DNA of 64,000 nt from Pseudophaeomoniella oleicola. Lineage: Eukaryota > Ascomycota > Eurotiomycetes > Phaeomoniellales > Phaeomoniellaceae. Below are positions 1 to 10,571 of this stretch, in pieces. The first letter of the stretch is position 1, and each line of letters starts with the position of its first letter. The stretch is from NCBI GenBank assembly GCA_003868215.1, contig QWDQ01000025.1:124001-188000 (forward strand). Reading direction: 5' to 3'. The notes beneath the pieces were generated by a model, which had not been told where the DNA came from, made no database searches, and saw nothing but the letters and a program-made list of their open reading frames with translations. Position numbers and translations under genes: made by a program.

Positions 1-1477
1 CTCTTTGTCTCTTGCTACATTGGCATATGTCGGAGTTGAAATTGTAGCAGCTACGGCTCTTGAGGCCAAGATCGACATGCAGAGAAAAGGCTTTCGATAT
101 CGACCAAAGTCACTCTATATACCATCCGTTTTCGTTCCGCCGTTCGTTGGACTAATTTACTGCGTTGCTTCCTTTGTTGCTACCCTCGATGTCAATTGTT
201 ACACAACCGACTCTCAAAAAGGCTCCAATACCAGTTGCACTAAGCTTGAGGAGATGAGCTGGATCAACGGCACCACACCCGCTCAGGGTATCTACTCGGC
301 GTTCGTTTTACCTTTTCAAGCAAACCAGTTGCTAGGGTTCGAATACGTGATTACAGCTTTCAGTGTCTTCACAGGTTTAAGCACTGCCAATACTAGTCTA
401 TATGTCGCGTCACGTACGCTCTTTGGTTTGGTCAGATTGAAGGGTTTGGACGAAGAAAGCGACGCTTGGTATGAGAGTCTAGTCGCCCGCTTATGTGGAA
501 CAACCAACGCAAACAAAATACCTGCGGGAGCAATGTTTGCGTCAACATTCTTTGTGTTGATTCCTCTCGTGACCAAGCTCACTACAGAGACAGGCTTCGA
601 ACAGGTAAGTCTCACCCAGAGCGTGCCACCGGCTCCTTGAAAGTAGACAGCTATGTCTCGCAAGACCCGTACAGTTGTAGGCTAACCTCCAACAGACCCT
701 GTATATCTTAGCCTCCATAAGCTCAGGATACTGCATCCTAGTATGGTCCTGCCAATGCTTTGCGTTCCTCAGGTTCTACACATTGTCAGTGGCAATCCCT
801 TAGCCCTCATCTTCCTTACACAAAAATTGGCCATGTAACTGATTTCCCGGGCACAGATTGGGCTTTCATTCGGAAAGTCTCAAGAAAAACGGCAATCGCC
901 GACTGCTTCGTTTCGAGCGCGAGGGAGACGATGCGTACCCATGGCGATCAACGGGTCAACCGGTGGTTGCCTGCCTTGGCGCCTTTGGGTCTCTCTTCAT
1001 CATCTTGATTGCCAATAGTGCTCTACTTTGGATCGGACCTAACGCAGGACCATCAGGGTCGCACTACTATATGCAGATTCTGAGTTTTGCGCTCGCTGTA
1101 AGCTTCAACCTTTTTCTGTTTCTCCTCTCTTCCTTACCCGACTCCCCGTCCCGTTCCCTCTCCGCTTTCTTCATACTCATGCCAAACCCCCTGTCTGACT
1201 TTTCCCTCCCATCTTTCATCACAAACAGCCGTTATCCTTCTTGATATTATGGGCCGGACTCAAACTCCGACGCTTCATTGCCGGCGGCTGCAACCTCAAG
1301 CAGTACAAAGAGGCCCGTTCCCACCACAACCTTCAGAACTACGAACATTTCAGCAGCGTCATCGCGGATCTCGACACCATCCAGGGCAGCTTCACCGATC
1401 AGGAGCTTAGTGAGATCGCGTCGAAGAGGGAATGGTGGAATATCTGGGGGAGACCCGACAGGAAGTCCGAGGGGTAG
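1..1477 (+). CDS. Amino-acid permease, 3' part (5' end outside window)
   Basis: C-terminal two thirds of a plasma-membrane amino-acid/proton symporter of the fungal AAT (YAT) family. Exons read as <1..604, 696..784, 857..1097 and 1229..1477; the frame is kept across three introns and gives 393 visible residues. The visible protein opens with LAYVGVEIVAATALEAK, which matches the family's TM6 signature ending in a conserved Glu-Ala, and then shows alternating hydrophobic segments typical of TM7 to TM12. A hydrophilic tail ends in NIWGRPDRKSEG. The second intron uses a GTCAGT donor. Substrate preference cannot be told from the sequence. Family assignment is firm; the start lies upstream of the window. 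Confidence 0.88.
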
Positions 1478-2505
1478 TTGTTTAACGTTCTATATATTAC
1501 TGGTGGTGGTGGAGACCCAATTACAGACCTGTTTTCCATCCTCCAAAATAATTCCGGGATTCCGAATACTGTTTTGTTCCTGATACTGAGTATTACAGAG
1601 AGATGACTGCATTATAGAAATGAAGTACTTGATATTCTTCATATCATATTACAGTAATCATCAAGAATATGAAATAAGAGATACATGCCTATAAGTTAGA
1701 TAGAGCAGCTTAGACACTTGCTATCTACAAACAAACGGCCCGTGATATTCTTTGGTTTCATTCGCAATTTTCTCGCGATTCTCCCATGTACAGTGCGACT
1801 ACAATGTCCCAAAGTGTTGTAACCCCCAGCATCGAATCGACTCGGCTCGGCTCGAATGTACAGATAGATGCGCATAGATGAATGAGGTATCTAGATCCAT
1901 GCTCTATCCAATTCATTTTCTCAGTAGACATTCTTCATGGAATGCTTGAATGATGGGAAACCGGTATGGTTCCACGTTCATTGTGTTTTCAAGCGCTTCA
2001 TGGGAATGACTGAGTTAAGGCACTGAGCATTCGTTCAAAACATACGCCAAAGTTTTGAATGCACGATCTGCTCCGAATGGGAGTGTGGTGATGCCTCGGT
2101 GACAGGTGACTGCCTTCTCGACACCGCCGAGACATGTATCAATGCGAGGTCTCCGTCTTGATCATTTAAACCAATGCCATGTTAGCTCAATCTGATAACC
2201 AGGAAGGGGTGACACGGGTGGGAGCGAAATTTCATTGTGGGTGACTGCCAGACTACAGAGACGGAACCTGACCAAGTGAACGTAACATAGTCAAAGCCCT
2301 TGTGGCTTCATAGTATTCGGCTAGAAGCTTGGTCACACAAGGACACTCTCTGAGAAAGGCGTTGCTGGTGCGATTCGGAGATAGAGTTTCCGAAAGGAAG
2401 GTGCTCTCAGCTAGGAAAAGATTAGATGATCCTAAAACTCAATCGTCGTCATCGGAAGTAGCATATGACGTCCTGGTCTTTGGACGTCTGTCAACAGAAG
2501 TCGTA
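1478..2505. other. Intergenic, convergent 3' regions
   Basis: About 1 kb between the stop codons of the permease and the OMA1 gene, which face each other. It should hold both 3' UTRs. I see no extended reading frame, RNA gene or repeat; a short CGGCTCGGCTCG run near 1843 is the only local oddity. Confidence 0.6.
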
Positions 2506-3570
2506 TTACCGCCCAAGAAAGTGCGAAAAGTTGCCATAAGCGGCCTGCGTGAACGTACAGTCGTTTTCCGCAGATGCTTCTAAAGCGTCCGGCATCCAAT
2601 CTTCGATGCTTTTGACCCTGTGATCGCTGGCGGGGTGGGTACTCAAGAATTCCGGTGGCGACTGGCGTTTGTCATGTTCCATCTGCACCATCCTCTGCCA
2701 GTAAGTGACGGCAGTGCGCGGATCGTAACAGCCCTTTGCCATCATCAGGAGACCGAGATGATCTGCTTCGGATTCCTGTGTTCTGTTGTTACGCAGATCG
2801 AACATGAGACTGTACAATGTTCGGGACACGTCACTCGATCCTTCTATAAAAAGGGACGCCGCAAGCATGAATAATATTCCCCAAATGCGTCCCGACAATT
2901 GCTCCGCGTGGTGACGTGCGACCTTATGGGCGATTTCATGACCGAGAACTGCTGCAAGCCCGTCCTCGTCTTTCGTGTATGGGAATAGGCCGGTAAATAC
3001 AAAAATCTGTCCACCAGGCAAACAAAATGCGTTGGCTTGGTCCTCTTTGACGACATGAATGACCCATTTTTGGTTCTCGAGACCGTTAGCATGAACCAGC
3101 CGTGCGACAACTCGTTTGCACATCAGAACATAAGGATGGCTTGCTGGAAGAAGTCTGTTCTTATATGCCTCCAAAACATTCTCGTATTGCCCTTGGAATA
3201 TAGCCTCTTCAGCCTTCGGCGAGAGAACGTTGAAGCGCCGTCGTCCCGAGATCTCAACGGTTTCCAAATTGTAAACGTAGAAAGTGATGACTAGACCGCC
3301 AGCACCAACAACCCAGCGAGGGTGATTGCTCCACAGGGCTTGTGCTCGCTTGATAGGTCCCAATCTTGATACAGGGTCATCGCCGAAGCGATAATATTGC
3401 GGTCTACCTCGAAACGGCCATTGCGACTGATGTCTTACAGACGTGCGGAACTGGGCGGGCGTTCGAAGGCCATGAGACAACGGTGAACGTAGACCAAATG
3501 CGGTAAATGGCTGAGTTCTCGCTGGGAACCCCCTACAGAACATTGACCAAGGCGCTCTGTAAGCCGCCAT
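2506..3570 (-). CDS. OMA1: Mitochondrial metalloendopeptidase OMA1 (peptidase M48)
   Basis: Zinc protease of the inner mitochondrial membrane, known in yeast and animals for stress-activated cleavage and quality control of inner-membrane proteins. A single coding exon gives 354 residues, close to yeast Oma1 (345). The Arg-rich N-terminus lacks acidic residues and looks like a presequence. One hydrophobic segment sits at about 86-106. The zinc motif HEIAH is at about 211-215, followed by the downstream QESEAD segment (about 265-270) that supplies the third ligand in M48 enzymes. The first ATG in frame is at 3570; an in-frame GTG at 3588 follows a likely acceptor, so a short intron in the 5' UTR (about 3588-3631) is plausible. 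It is divergent from the PRCC-like gene. Confidence 0.93.
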   Translation of the reverse strand: MAAYRAPWSMFCRGFPARTQPFTAFGLRSPLSHGLRTPAQFRTSVRHQSQWPFRGRPQYYRFGDDPVSRLGPIKRAQALWSNHPRWVVGAGGLVITFYVYNLETVEISGRRRFNVLSPKAEEAIFQGQYENVLEAYKNRLLPASHPYVLMCKRVVARLVHANGLENQKWVIHVVKEDQANAFCLPGGQIFVFTGLFPYTKDEDGLAAVLGHEIAHKVARHHAEQLSGRIWGILFMLAASLFIEGSSDVSRTLYSLMFDLRNNRTQESEADHLGLLMMAKGCYDPRTAVTYWQRMVQMEHDKRQSPPEFLSTHPASDHRVKSIEDWMPDALEASAENDCTFTQAAYGNFSHFLGR

Positions 3571-3851
3571 GTCTTCTATCGCTCGCACTGCGGGTTAGCG
3601 AGGATGGTGCGCAATTGCAGTTACAACTTACAATGAGTAGGCAGAAGGCAATGTTTATAAAATTTGGAGAATCGCGATAAGCCGCGACGTCACATCAATT
3701 TTCCCGCTTTTTCACATTACTACGTAGTATCATTCCGCAAGTTTGCACCTAATTAAACTTCTGGAATCCTCTGTGCCAGAAGAAACACATGTACACCTAT
3801 CTGGAAGCAACCTTGTTCTCAGCTTAACGGAGGTTGCCTTATATTCGCAGG
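3571..3851. promoter_or_regulatory. Shared divergent promoter of OMA1 and PRCC-like gene
   Basis: Only 281 bp separate the two start codons, so both genes must draw on the same DNA. The stretch holds one exact TACTACGTAGTA palindrome (3718-3729) roughly midway, a CRE-like GACGTCAC near 3686, and the probable 5' UTR intron of OMA1. Regulatory roles are inferred from position only. Confidence 0.5.
3718..3729. repeat. TACTACGTAGTA palindrome, copy 1
   Basis: Perfect 12 bp palindrome lying about 148 bp before the OMA1 start and 122 bp before the PRCC-like start. It is one of nine exact copies in the window, all between genes. Confidence 0.85.
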
Positions 3852-5048
3852 ATGGCTCTCGTGAGCTATTCCGATTCCGAAGCTTCGGACGATGACCAAC
3901 CCCAAGCACCACAGAAGGCCCCGACACCACCGCCCGTTGCGACGAAACCAACGTTCAACCCGATAGTGGACAAGTCGAATCCGCGGAAGATTCGAGTCAA
4001 TCTGGCAGAAACACCCGAACAGAGAAATGGTGATCAAGATGGAGAACCAGCGGCAAAAAGACCTCGCGTGGGCGGCGGCGCATTCAGCGGATTTAATGCA
4101 ATGTTACCAGCTCCTAAAAGGGCCGCACAGACGAATGGATCGTCGACAGCTTCAAAAGGCGCGCCCCGGAAAGTGTTCAGCTTGAAGACGGGTGCAGAGC
4201 CAGGTTTCGATCGGTCAGCAGACGCAGAATTGAAGGAGTTGTTTGCAGAGCAGGAGACCGAACGACAGTCGAGCACAAGAACAGAGAAGAGTGATTCGGA
4301 AGAAGCTACATCAGCATCACCGGCACCTGCTACATTGGCACCACCCCCAAAACCCATACAAGGAAACGCTATGATGTTCAAGCCTTTATCAGTGGCTCGA
4401 GGACCGCCGAAGAAGAGAAAGCCACAATCTACGCCATCTTCAGCAGGAAGTACCGCGTCACCGCCCCAGGCAGAGAGAAGTACTGCTCCATCACCTTCTC
4501 CGGCAATCTCAAAAGATGCAGATGCCCCTCCCCCATCAGCTCCGAAAGTGAGCTTGTTCTCAATGCGTTCAGAGGTGGAAGAGCCCACCACCAATACCTC
4601 CTCAACCGAATACACACCTCTCGTCTATTCCGGTCCTGAAGCCACAACTCAAGCAAACGAAGCAAACATAAATCCTTCAGAAGCACCCCTAACCACCTCC
4701 ACCTCCACCTCATCCCCCCAATCCCTCCAATCCATCGCCTCCGACCTCCACCTAACCGCCTCCCAACGCCGCCAACTCTTCGGCCGCCATCACTCCTCAT
4801 CCTCATCCTCCGCCCACCCGAAAATCCTCCACTTCAACACCGACGCCGAATACGCCTCCAACGAAGCCCTACGCGCCAGCGGCGAAGCCGAAGCGAACCA
4901 ACACCGCACCGTCAAAGCGATCGCGCCGGGGAAACATAACTTGAAGCAACTGATTAATAATGCGAGCGGGCAGGCGGAGGCGCTCGAGGATAGCTTTGCG
5001 GCGGGGAGGAGGAATAAGAAGGAGGCGGGGAATCGATATGGATGGTAG
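3852..5048 (+). CDS. PRCC-like nuclear protein (mitotic checkpoint regulator, MAD2B-interacting family)
   Basis: Single-exon gene of 398 residues. The start MALVSYSDSEASDD resembles the conserved N-terminus of PRCC proteins, and the C-terminus (HNLKQLINNASGQAEALE, then ...AGNRYGW) matches the family's conserved end. Between them lie long Pro/Ser/Thr-rich disordered stretches with Lys/Arg patches (KKRKP, KRPR) that could act as nuclear localisation signals. In animals PRCC binds MAD2B and associates with splicing factors; the fungal role is not established, so function is inferred from family only. The ATG at 3852 is preferred over an upstream TTG in the same frame. Codons become GC-rich toward the 3' end. 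It is divergent from OMA1. Confidence 0.8.
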   Translation: MALVSYSDSEASDDDQPQAPQKAPTPPPVATKPTFNPIVDKSNPRKIRVNLAETPEQRNGDQDGEPAAKRPRVGGGAFSGFNAMLPAPKRAAQTNGSSTASKGAPRKVFSLKTGAEPGFDRSADAELKELFAEQETERQSSTRTEKSDSEEATSASPAPATLAPPPKPIQGNAMMFKPLSVARGPPKKRKPQSTPSSAGSTASPPQAERSTAPSPSPAISKDADAPPPSAPKVSLFSMRSEVEEPTTNTSSTEYTPLVYSGPEATTQANEANINPSEAPLTTSTSTSSPQSLQSIASDLHLTASQRRQLFGRHHSSSSSSAHPKILHFNTDAEYASNEALRASGEAEANQHRTVKAIAPGKHNLKQLINNASGQAEALEDSFAAGRRNKKEAGNRYGW

Positions 5049-6168
5049 GAAGTTACGTATGTATGTATGCATGTATGTACTGATTGAAAAGGGGAGAGGG
5101 GGGAGGGGGGGGTTGGTAGGTCGGCGTCTCGTCTTGTTCATTATTTACAATAGCGAAAGAAAATGAAGTCATGACCTCTTTCTATATGTATGTCATCATC
5201 CCCATACGTAGGTAAACCAATAATTATCCAAGCTGCCTACACAGTATATTGTTCCATATCTGCATGAAAAAAAAAAAGAGTCATCTTGATCATGAGCATC
5301 ATCATGAGTAGTAACAACAGTAATAATACATCGTCAAACAATTAATTCCCTTAAAAAACTTTTTCCTTTCCTTTTCCCTTTCCGTTCCCATGATATTCGA
5401 TGCAATGGAAAGATATGGAACGAAATCCCCCAACGCCCTCCTTCCTTTTGGCGACCAACCCATTTCTGTCTGCATTTTCTGGTGATGGGTCCGATACGAT
5501 ATGATACGGATAGAGGACCTAGGTACCTACCTAGGTAGGAACCTCATGGATCACGTGCGGGGATTCATGCATGGGCGTGACGACGACCAGACTCTGGATC
5601 TTGGTCTAGATCTAGGTTTGTATAGTGATATGGTACCCTCGGCGTAATGTGCAAGGCTTGTACCACATAGATTGGGTCTGTTCTTCATATCGAATCCCGT
5701 TTTAGTCGTAGCTAGGTACCGGGCCTAGCCTCGTCACAGCGAGATATCACCCCATTGCTGTTTGCGTGCGTGTTGCAAGCCCTGTTGAATTGGTTTGGTA
5801 CGGTTTGGTATGGTAGATAGGTCTGGCACATGAAACTTGCACGCATCGGCATTGGCAAGTTCTGGCGTTGTTTCGCCGTTCTCTCCGGAATTTCCCGGGG
5901 GTTCTGGGGGATCGAGGTGGTCGGTGGGATGTTTTGAGTGTTTCGCCCGCAATTTGGGATGATAATTATATTGGAAGTGAACTGCCGCAAAAAGCCGAAG
6001 TCATGTGAACGGTCACGGTCTATTGCCGCGTTGCCGATGCGACAACCCCAAATGTCGTATACCGTACAATTTGTATTGCGATCATGATTTTGAGCCGAGA
6101 GTGATGGATATCCTCCTCCTCTTTTCGTGACAGCTGCTGACTGCCGAGAGGCCACAGCGCTGTTCCAT
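5049..6168. other. Intergenic with Avr-like palindromic run
   Basis: About 1.1 kb. It begins with a short TATG repeat and a G-rich run just after the PRCC-like stop. A dense ACCTAGGTACCTACCTAGGT palindromic patch lies at 5517-5543. Reading frames on the minus strand between 5712 and 6155 show no domain or plausible codon pattern. I see no gene. Confidence 0.5.
5517..5543. repeat. CCTAGGTACC-type palindromic patch
   Basis: Overlapping short palindromes CCTAGG and GGTACC packed into 27 bp. Similar patches occur at 6840-6866, 24585-24609, 62921-62946 and 63109-63127, always between genes. Confidence 0.7.
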
Positions 6169-6597
6169 TCAGGCGGGTTTGTGGTCCACGAGGTTGATTT
6201 TCGCGAGCCAATTATTTACTATTTGCACACACTCTGAATGCGGTCGTTTTGCGATCGCGTCCAGTTGATCACTGAGCATGGGCATCTGATGATGGTCATG
6301 ATGCTGTTGCTGCTGCTGCAAAGTCTGAGCGGGCGCAGTCACTGGCGCGGCGGGTAACACCGAGTTCCAAATCGGAACCTTGTCGCACGGTTCGACATCT
6401 TCGACGTATCGAGCGCGATCGACTGGATCGACTCGGCTTAGGTATCTCTGCAGAATGTCGACGGGGATGTAGTTCGTAACGGGCATGACGGTCGGATGGA
6501 TTCGATAGGTGGTGTTGGTGGTCGTCGTCGCTGAACTGGTTTGTCTTGAAAGTGGTGAGCCGCTCTCAGATGTGAGATCTGTAGTAGCTGCTGCCAT
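6169..6597 (-). CDS. Small hypothetical protein with Gln/His-rich stretch
   Basis: I do not recognise this 142-residue protein. The chosen start is the first ATG, at 6597 (MAAATTDLTSESGS); a TTG further upstream is in frame but unlikely. The N-terminal 40 residues are Ser/Thr-rich. The middle has a compact-looking segment (YIPVDILQRYLSRVDPVDRA, then YVEDVEPCDKVPIW). A polyglutamine/histidine run follows at about residues 90-105, and the end SECVQIVNNWLAKINLVDH looks helical. The mixed composition of the middle and end is more protein-like than a chance frame. No signal peptide or membrane segment. It could be lineage-restricted; whether it is expressed is unknown. Confidence 0.5.
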   Translation of the reverse strand: MAAATTDLTSESGSPLSRQTSSATTTTNTTYRIHPTVMPVTNYIPVDILQRYLSRVDPVDRARYVEDVEPCDKVPIWNSVLPAAPVTAPAQTLQQQQQHHDHHQMPMLSDQLDAIAKRPHSECVQIVNNWLAKINLVDHKPA

Positions 6598-6839
6598 AGC
6601 TTGTGGAAGAATACACAGCAATAAGTGCTGAGATGATTGTCGGGCAGTGGGAATTACTAGTAATTGTGGACCAAGCAAGGAGAATAAGTGTCTTTGAAAC
6701 GGAGGTAGGAAATATCGACAAATCCTTTTGGTTTTATCTCTTTGTAGGGTCTCTTTCTGATATTGGGGCAGACCGAGGATGATCAGAGGAGCTCCCTACA
6801 TTACCCTGAAACTCACACGACCTACTACGTATGTAGCTC

Positions 6840-6866
6840 GGTAGGTACCTTACCTCGTACCTACCG
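6840..6866. repeat. GGTAGGTACC-type patch
   Basis: GGTAGGTACCTTACC followed by GTACCTACC, a second patch of the CCTAGG/GGTACC class, some 240 bp upstream of the small hypothetical gene. Confidence 0.6.
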
Positions 6867-7098
6867 CCAGCCTTCATGCACTACCGTAGTATGAGCCTCG
6901 GGGCATCAGTTGCCAGTACAGACGTAACGTAACATGTGCCGACTCATATGCGCGGGTTCACACCACTTGCCCCATGCCTCCACAGTTCTCCCGTTGGATG
7001 TTGGAAAGGTGGAAAGGTGGAAACATTCGTGGCGGCGAGGCGGGGCTGTCGAGGCGTCGATTGTCTTGAGGCGTTTCCTCGTACTATGGTACATTATT

Positions 7099-7110
7099 TA
7101 CTACGTAGTA
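7099..7110. repeat. TACTACGTAGTA palindrome, copy 2
   Basis: Exact copy about 500 bp upstream of the small hypothetical gene at 6597. Confidence 0.85.
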
Positions 7111-7325
7111 AATCCCGGAGCTCGCCGATTCCACATTTCCTCAACCATCGTGTAGTGCAGCACGTAACATGAAGTCGAAGAAGCGAGAAGCGAGACGCGA
7201 GAGACCGGTTGTTACCAACTTTGACTCACTCCAGGCACCCCTCCAGCAGCCAGATTGAATAGATGAAGGAGCTGTATCAACCCCGAAGATGATCCGAGAA
7301 TGGGGGCTAAAGTACTAATGCGTAG

Positions 7326-7337
7326 TACTACGTAGTA
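7326..7337. repeat. TACTACGTAGTA palindrome, copy 3
   Basis: Exact copy 227 bp beyond copy 2, preceded by an overlapping CGTAGTACTA half motif. Confidence 0.85.
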
Positions 7338-8698
7338 AAAGGAAACGGGGACAAGATTTCCGTTGGAAAACGGAGATAGAGAGACTGAAGGGAAGGGACG
7401 AAGAGGAGTTGGACTTCCGTTTAAATTCGGTCGTGCTTCGGCCCCGGATCAATGCCGTTTCTTATTTTCTTGTAGGATTTGCTTGCATACAGCTCGACAG
7501 TAACTAACGACCTGCCCTTTCCTGATCAACCATTCATTAATTAATCCTCCGAACGCTTGTACTTACCTATTAGAGTACATGCATACTACCTACTACGATA
7601 CACACCTCTGTACAGGCCATATCACTGCTTCTTTCCCAGCATAGCCCATCATGTCCTCAGGACTGCGACGCTTCTAAGCCCAGAAACTATGGTTGCAGAG
7701 CCATACCCTTACAAGCAAAGCATCGCGCCCATCTCATGATCCTCTCTGTGTCCACTAATACGATGAGACCAAACACCGTCTTTGTGTATATGGTCGGATA
7801 TAGCATTCATTGCCCCGAAAATCCGCTTACCAAGCAACGGGAGTACGGCTCGCCCGAGATATAGATGCTGATCTATCTTGGGTGGTGGAGGAGTCTGTCC
7901 ATCCGTCCGTGCCTTGATGCATCTACTCCCCCACCTGTAAAGTACGTAGTAGTAAATGAAGAAGGGTCCGAGGCTCGAGAGGGGGGAGGAAAGGAAGCAA
8001 AGCACTGACGTTTCTTGCTTCCTGCGTCGACGTGTACTATGATACCCTTTTTCGTTCACGGTTCGTAGGGTTTGAATTGGCTCTAGGGGCCATAGAATTC
8101 GAGATATGTGGATATGAGAATCGGACGGCGTCGTCTTGGTTTCTACGTAGCTGCTCGGGAGTCCCGCAGGAGGCCTCGTCGCGCGAGAGCAGAGAGAAGA
8201 GAGAGATGGGCTTCAAATATCTGTGATAGCTTCGATGGCTCGAGGGTTCTCTTTCTGATCCTGCAGGACAAAATGCATGAAGTGGCTGGCTCGGTGGGTA
8301 AATGGGAGATGGATATCTTGAAGATCGTCGGTTTAAAGTATTGTACTACTACGTACCTTAGTTCTAGGTATGTATGTGGGTTTGGGTAGATGTACTAATG
8401 ACTAGGAGGTAATATTCTTTTATTTCAAATATTATCTATGGGCTAGCTTTCTCTTCAGTGCGAGCTGTCAAAGTAAGGCCGGCTTAAACTGTGCTGTCCC
8501 TGCAGGTCGTCTAGCTACTGGATACGTCATCTGGTTATTGCAACTGTTCCCAACGTCGTTGTCGGAGTGCCTGTCCGAGATGTCTCCTTCTCTAGCGACA
8601 CTGATGTCTGAATGTCGTACCGAGATATTTCCATCGTTATTGCTACCCAAACAGATTGGATGCACACCTCGGGTTTATCTCGAGCGAGCAAGCGAGGG

Positions 8699-10571
8699 TC
8701 ATGATGAATCCCACTCCATGACGTTCCAAGTTCGGTCCAGCTCACCGAACGGCTGGAAGCGCTGATCCTCCTCCTCTTGCTCTTGCAGCAGCTCCAACAT
8801 GTCATGGTCGGACATGTCAGACGTTGCAGTAGTGCCCTCTATCTGTTCATCGTCATCTTGTGCGCCATAGACAGTGACGAAACCCGAGATAAAGGCTTGA
8901 TCCTCCGGTGACTCAACCGTCTCAATGTCGCATTGGCCGACCAGTCTAGCGAAGTCGTTGGTCGATGATGGCAGTGCTATGCCACGAACGCGCAGGGAGA
9001 TGAGTGCATTAGCAACTACAGATGCGTGTCTCGTTTCTCTCACTTCGGCCCAGTAGGACTCGGAAGTGCTTGCTGCATTCTGGGACTCGGTGCCATCGAG
9101 GTTCTCGCAAACTGCAGCAATCGTTGTAACGATGTCTTCGACGAGGCCTTGGAACCTGTCTGCTTCTCCCGCCCGTCGACGCTGAACTTCATCAGCATCC
9201 AGCTCGTCCAAGGTAGGTCCGAAGTTTATCCGGGGTCTCCTAGAGATGAGATCTGTCAAAGCCGACAGACGCCGCTGGAATACTTCCAACAAGACAAGGC
9301 TCTCAGTAACTGGAGTTGGAGGTATCTGGGAGGATTCCTCCAAATGCCGAGGATCGAGCGTTTGACTTTCCTGCCCTAGCTCGATCGCTCCAGGTGTGGT
9401 CTGAAGCCAATGTCTGAGCTTGCTGTACACCTTTGCCTTTTGTGAGGCAACACCAGCAGCACGCCCAGCCTTTTCGACCCTGTGCCGTCCTAGGACAATC
9501 AGATGCCTTGGTCCAAGTACAGACCGTTCGGTGCTGGAGCGCTTGTTGCTCGGGCTTTCCTTGGCTTTCATACTTTTGAAGGTGCTCGGTGGCATGGGTG
9601 GCGCACATTCAGCGGCTACTGCTGCTTGAGGGAGCTCGTCAGGGACATTATTTGGAACGCCATTTTCCAGACGTGCCCGCTTTGGCTCCCTTCCACTCTC
9701 TTCACTGTCTGACTCTGGCGCATCGAATGCCTTCGAAGCTGAGCGTTTGCGGCTAGGAGGCAGGCCAGGAGACAGGGCTTGGTCCATTGGAGGCCCCGCC
9801 GTATCTACTACTGTCAATTCTCGGTCAATCGGAGTCGAATTTGGGTCACTTACCGTATTAAGTCCACTGACTCTGCCGAAGTCCTCTGCAAATGCTGCCA
9901 GAGCCTGGTCGAAGAGGTTCGCGGGACGAGGAGGGCTCGGTATCAGAGGAACAAGTATGTCGCTCATGGCCCAGTCAGGAAGAGGCTCGCCTTGCGATGT
10001 TACAACCATAGGCGGCGGAGAACTCACCACAGGGGCTTGCGCAGTTGGCAGCCATGGGAGGTTAGGAAGCTGTGGAACGGCTGCCTGACTACCAGGCAGC
10101 GGCAGGAACAATGCCGGGTCGATATTGCTCATAAAATCGTCGTTGACGTTGTTGACCTGGGTGGCAGGTGTGCTCGCCGAGGTAATCGTAGGTGCAGGCG
10201 GAGCGGGAAGGGCAGGAAGAGCGGGAATTGCAGGCATCGCCGGTACAGAGACAACCGCGGGCTGAGGTGCAGCAGCCAAGGGAGCAGAGCCAGCCGCAGT
10301 AACAGCTGGCTGTGGCGCTCTGGCCGCTCTCGACGTCCTTGTAGGTCTTGAGGCGGCTTTCGTGGCAGCTGCTGCCTCGGCCGTACTTCTCCTATCGGAA
10401 CGGTTAGCAAAGTTCTTTCGTGATTGAGGGTAAAAGGGGTTTTATTATGACTTACTTATTCCACGTGCAGTTCCTGTTCTTCTTTGTGCAGTTGTCACAT
10501 GTTGGCTTTTGATTATTGCACTTCTTCTGGTCGTTCACGCATTGGTCACAGCGTTTCGTTTGCTTGCCCAT
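8699..10571 (-). CDS. Zn2Cys6 protein A of tandem trio
   Basis: Putative nuclear DNA-binding protein, 602 residues, exons 10456..10571 and 8699..10391. Exon 1 encodes a complete binuclear zinc cluster right at the N-terminus: CDQC-x6-C-x6-CDNC-x6-C (residues about 8-32), the Gal4-type fold. The phase-2 intron follows two codons after the CTW end of the cluster. After it come Ala/Pro-rich disordered repeats, an acidic/Pro middle with KKAR- and SNKRSS-type basic patches, and an acidic Glu/Gln-rich C-terminus (LLQEQEEEDQRF). No fungal-specific transcription-factor middle domain is evident. The segment FARLVGQCDIETVESPEDQ near residue 535 resembles one in gene B. It lies upstream-to-downstream in line with genes B and C on the same strand. 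Confidence 0.85.

Larger units (their letters stand above)
6598..8698. other. Long intergenic region with palindromes
   Basis: About 2.1 kb. It holds a CCTAGG/GGTACC-like patch (6840-6866), a near copy TACTACGTATGTAG at about 6823, two exact TACTACGTAGTA palindromes (7099-7110, 7326-7337) and near copies at about 7943 and 8346. Frames such as 7709-8059 minus and 8108-8389 plus have no recognisable features. No gene is supported. Confidence 0.5.

Noticed and set aside
4034-4615. Long minus-strand reading frame opposite the PRCC-like gene
   Set aside because: It mirrors the Pro/Ser-rich coding sequence on the plus strand and has no motif of its own.
5712-6155. 147-codon minus-strand frame
   Set aside because: No motif, uneven composition and no splice support; treated as chance.
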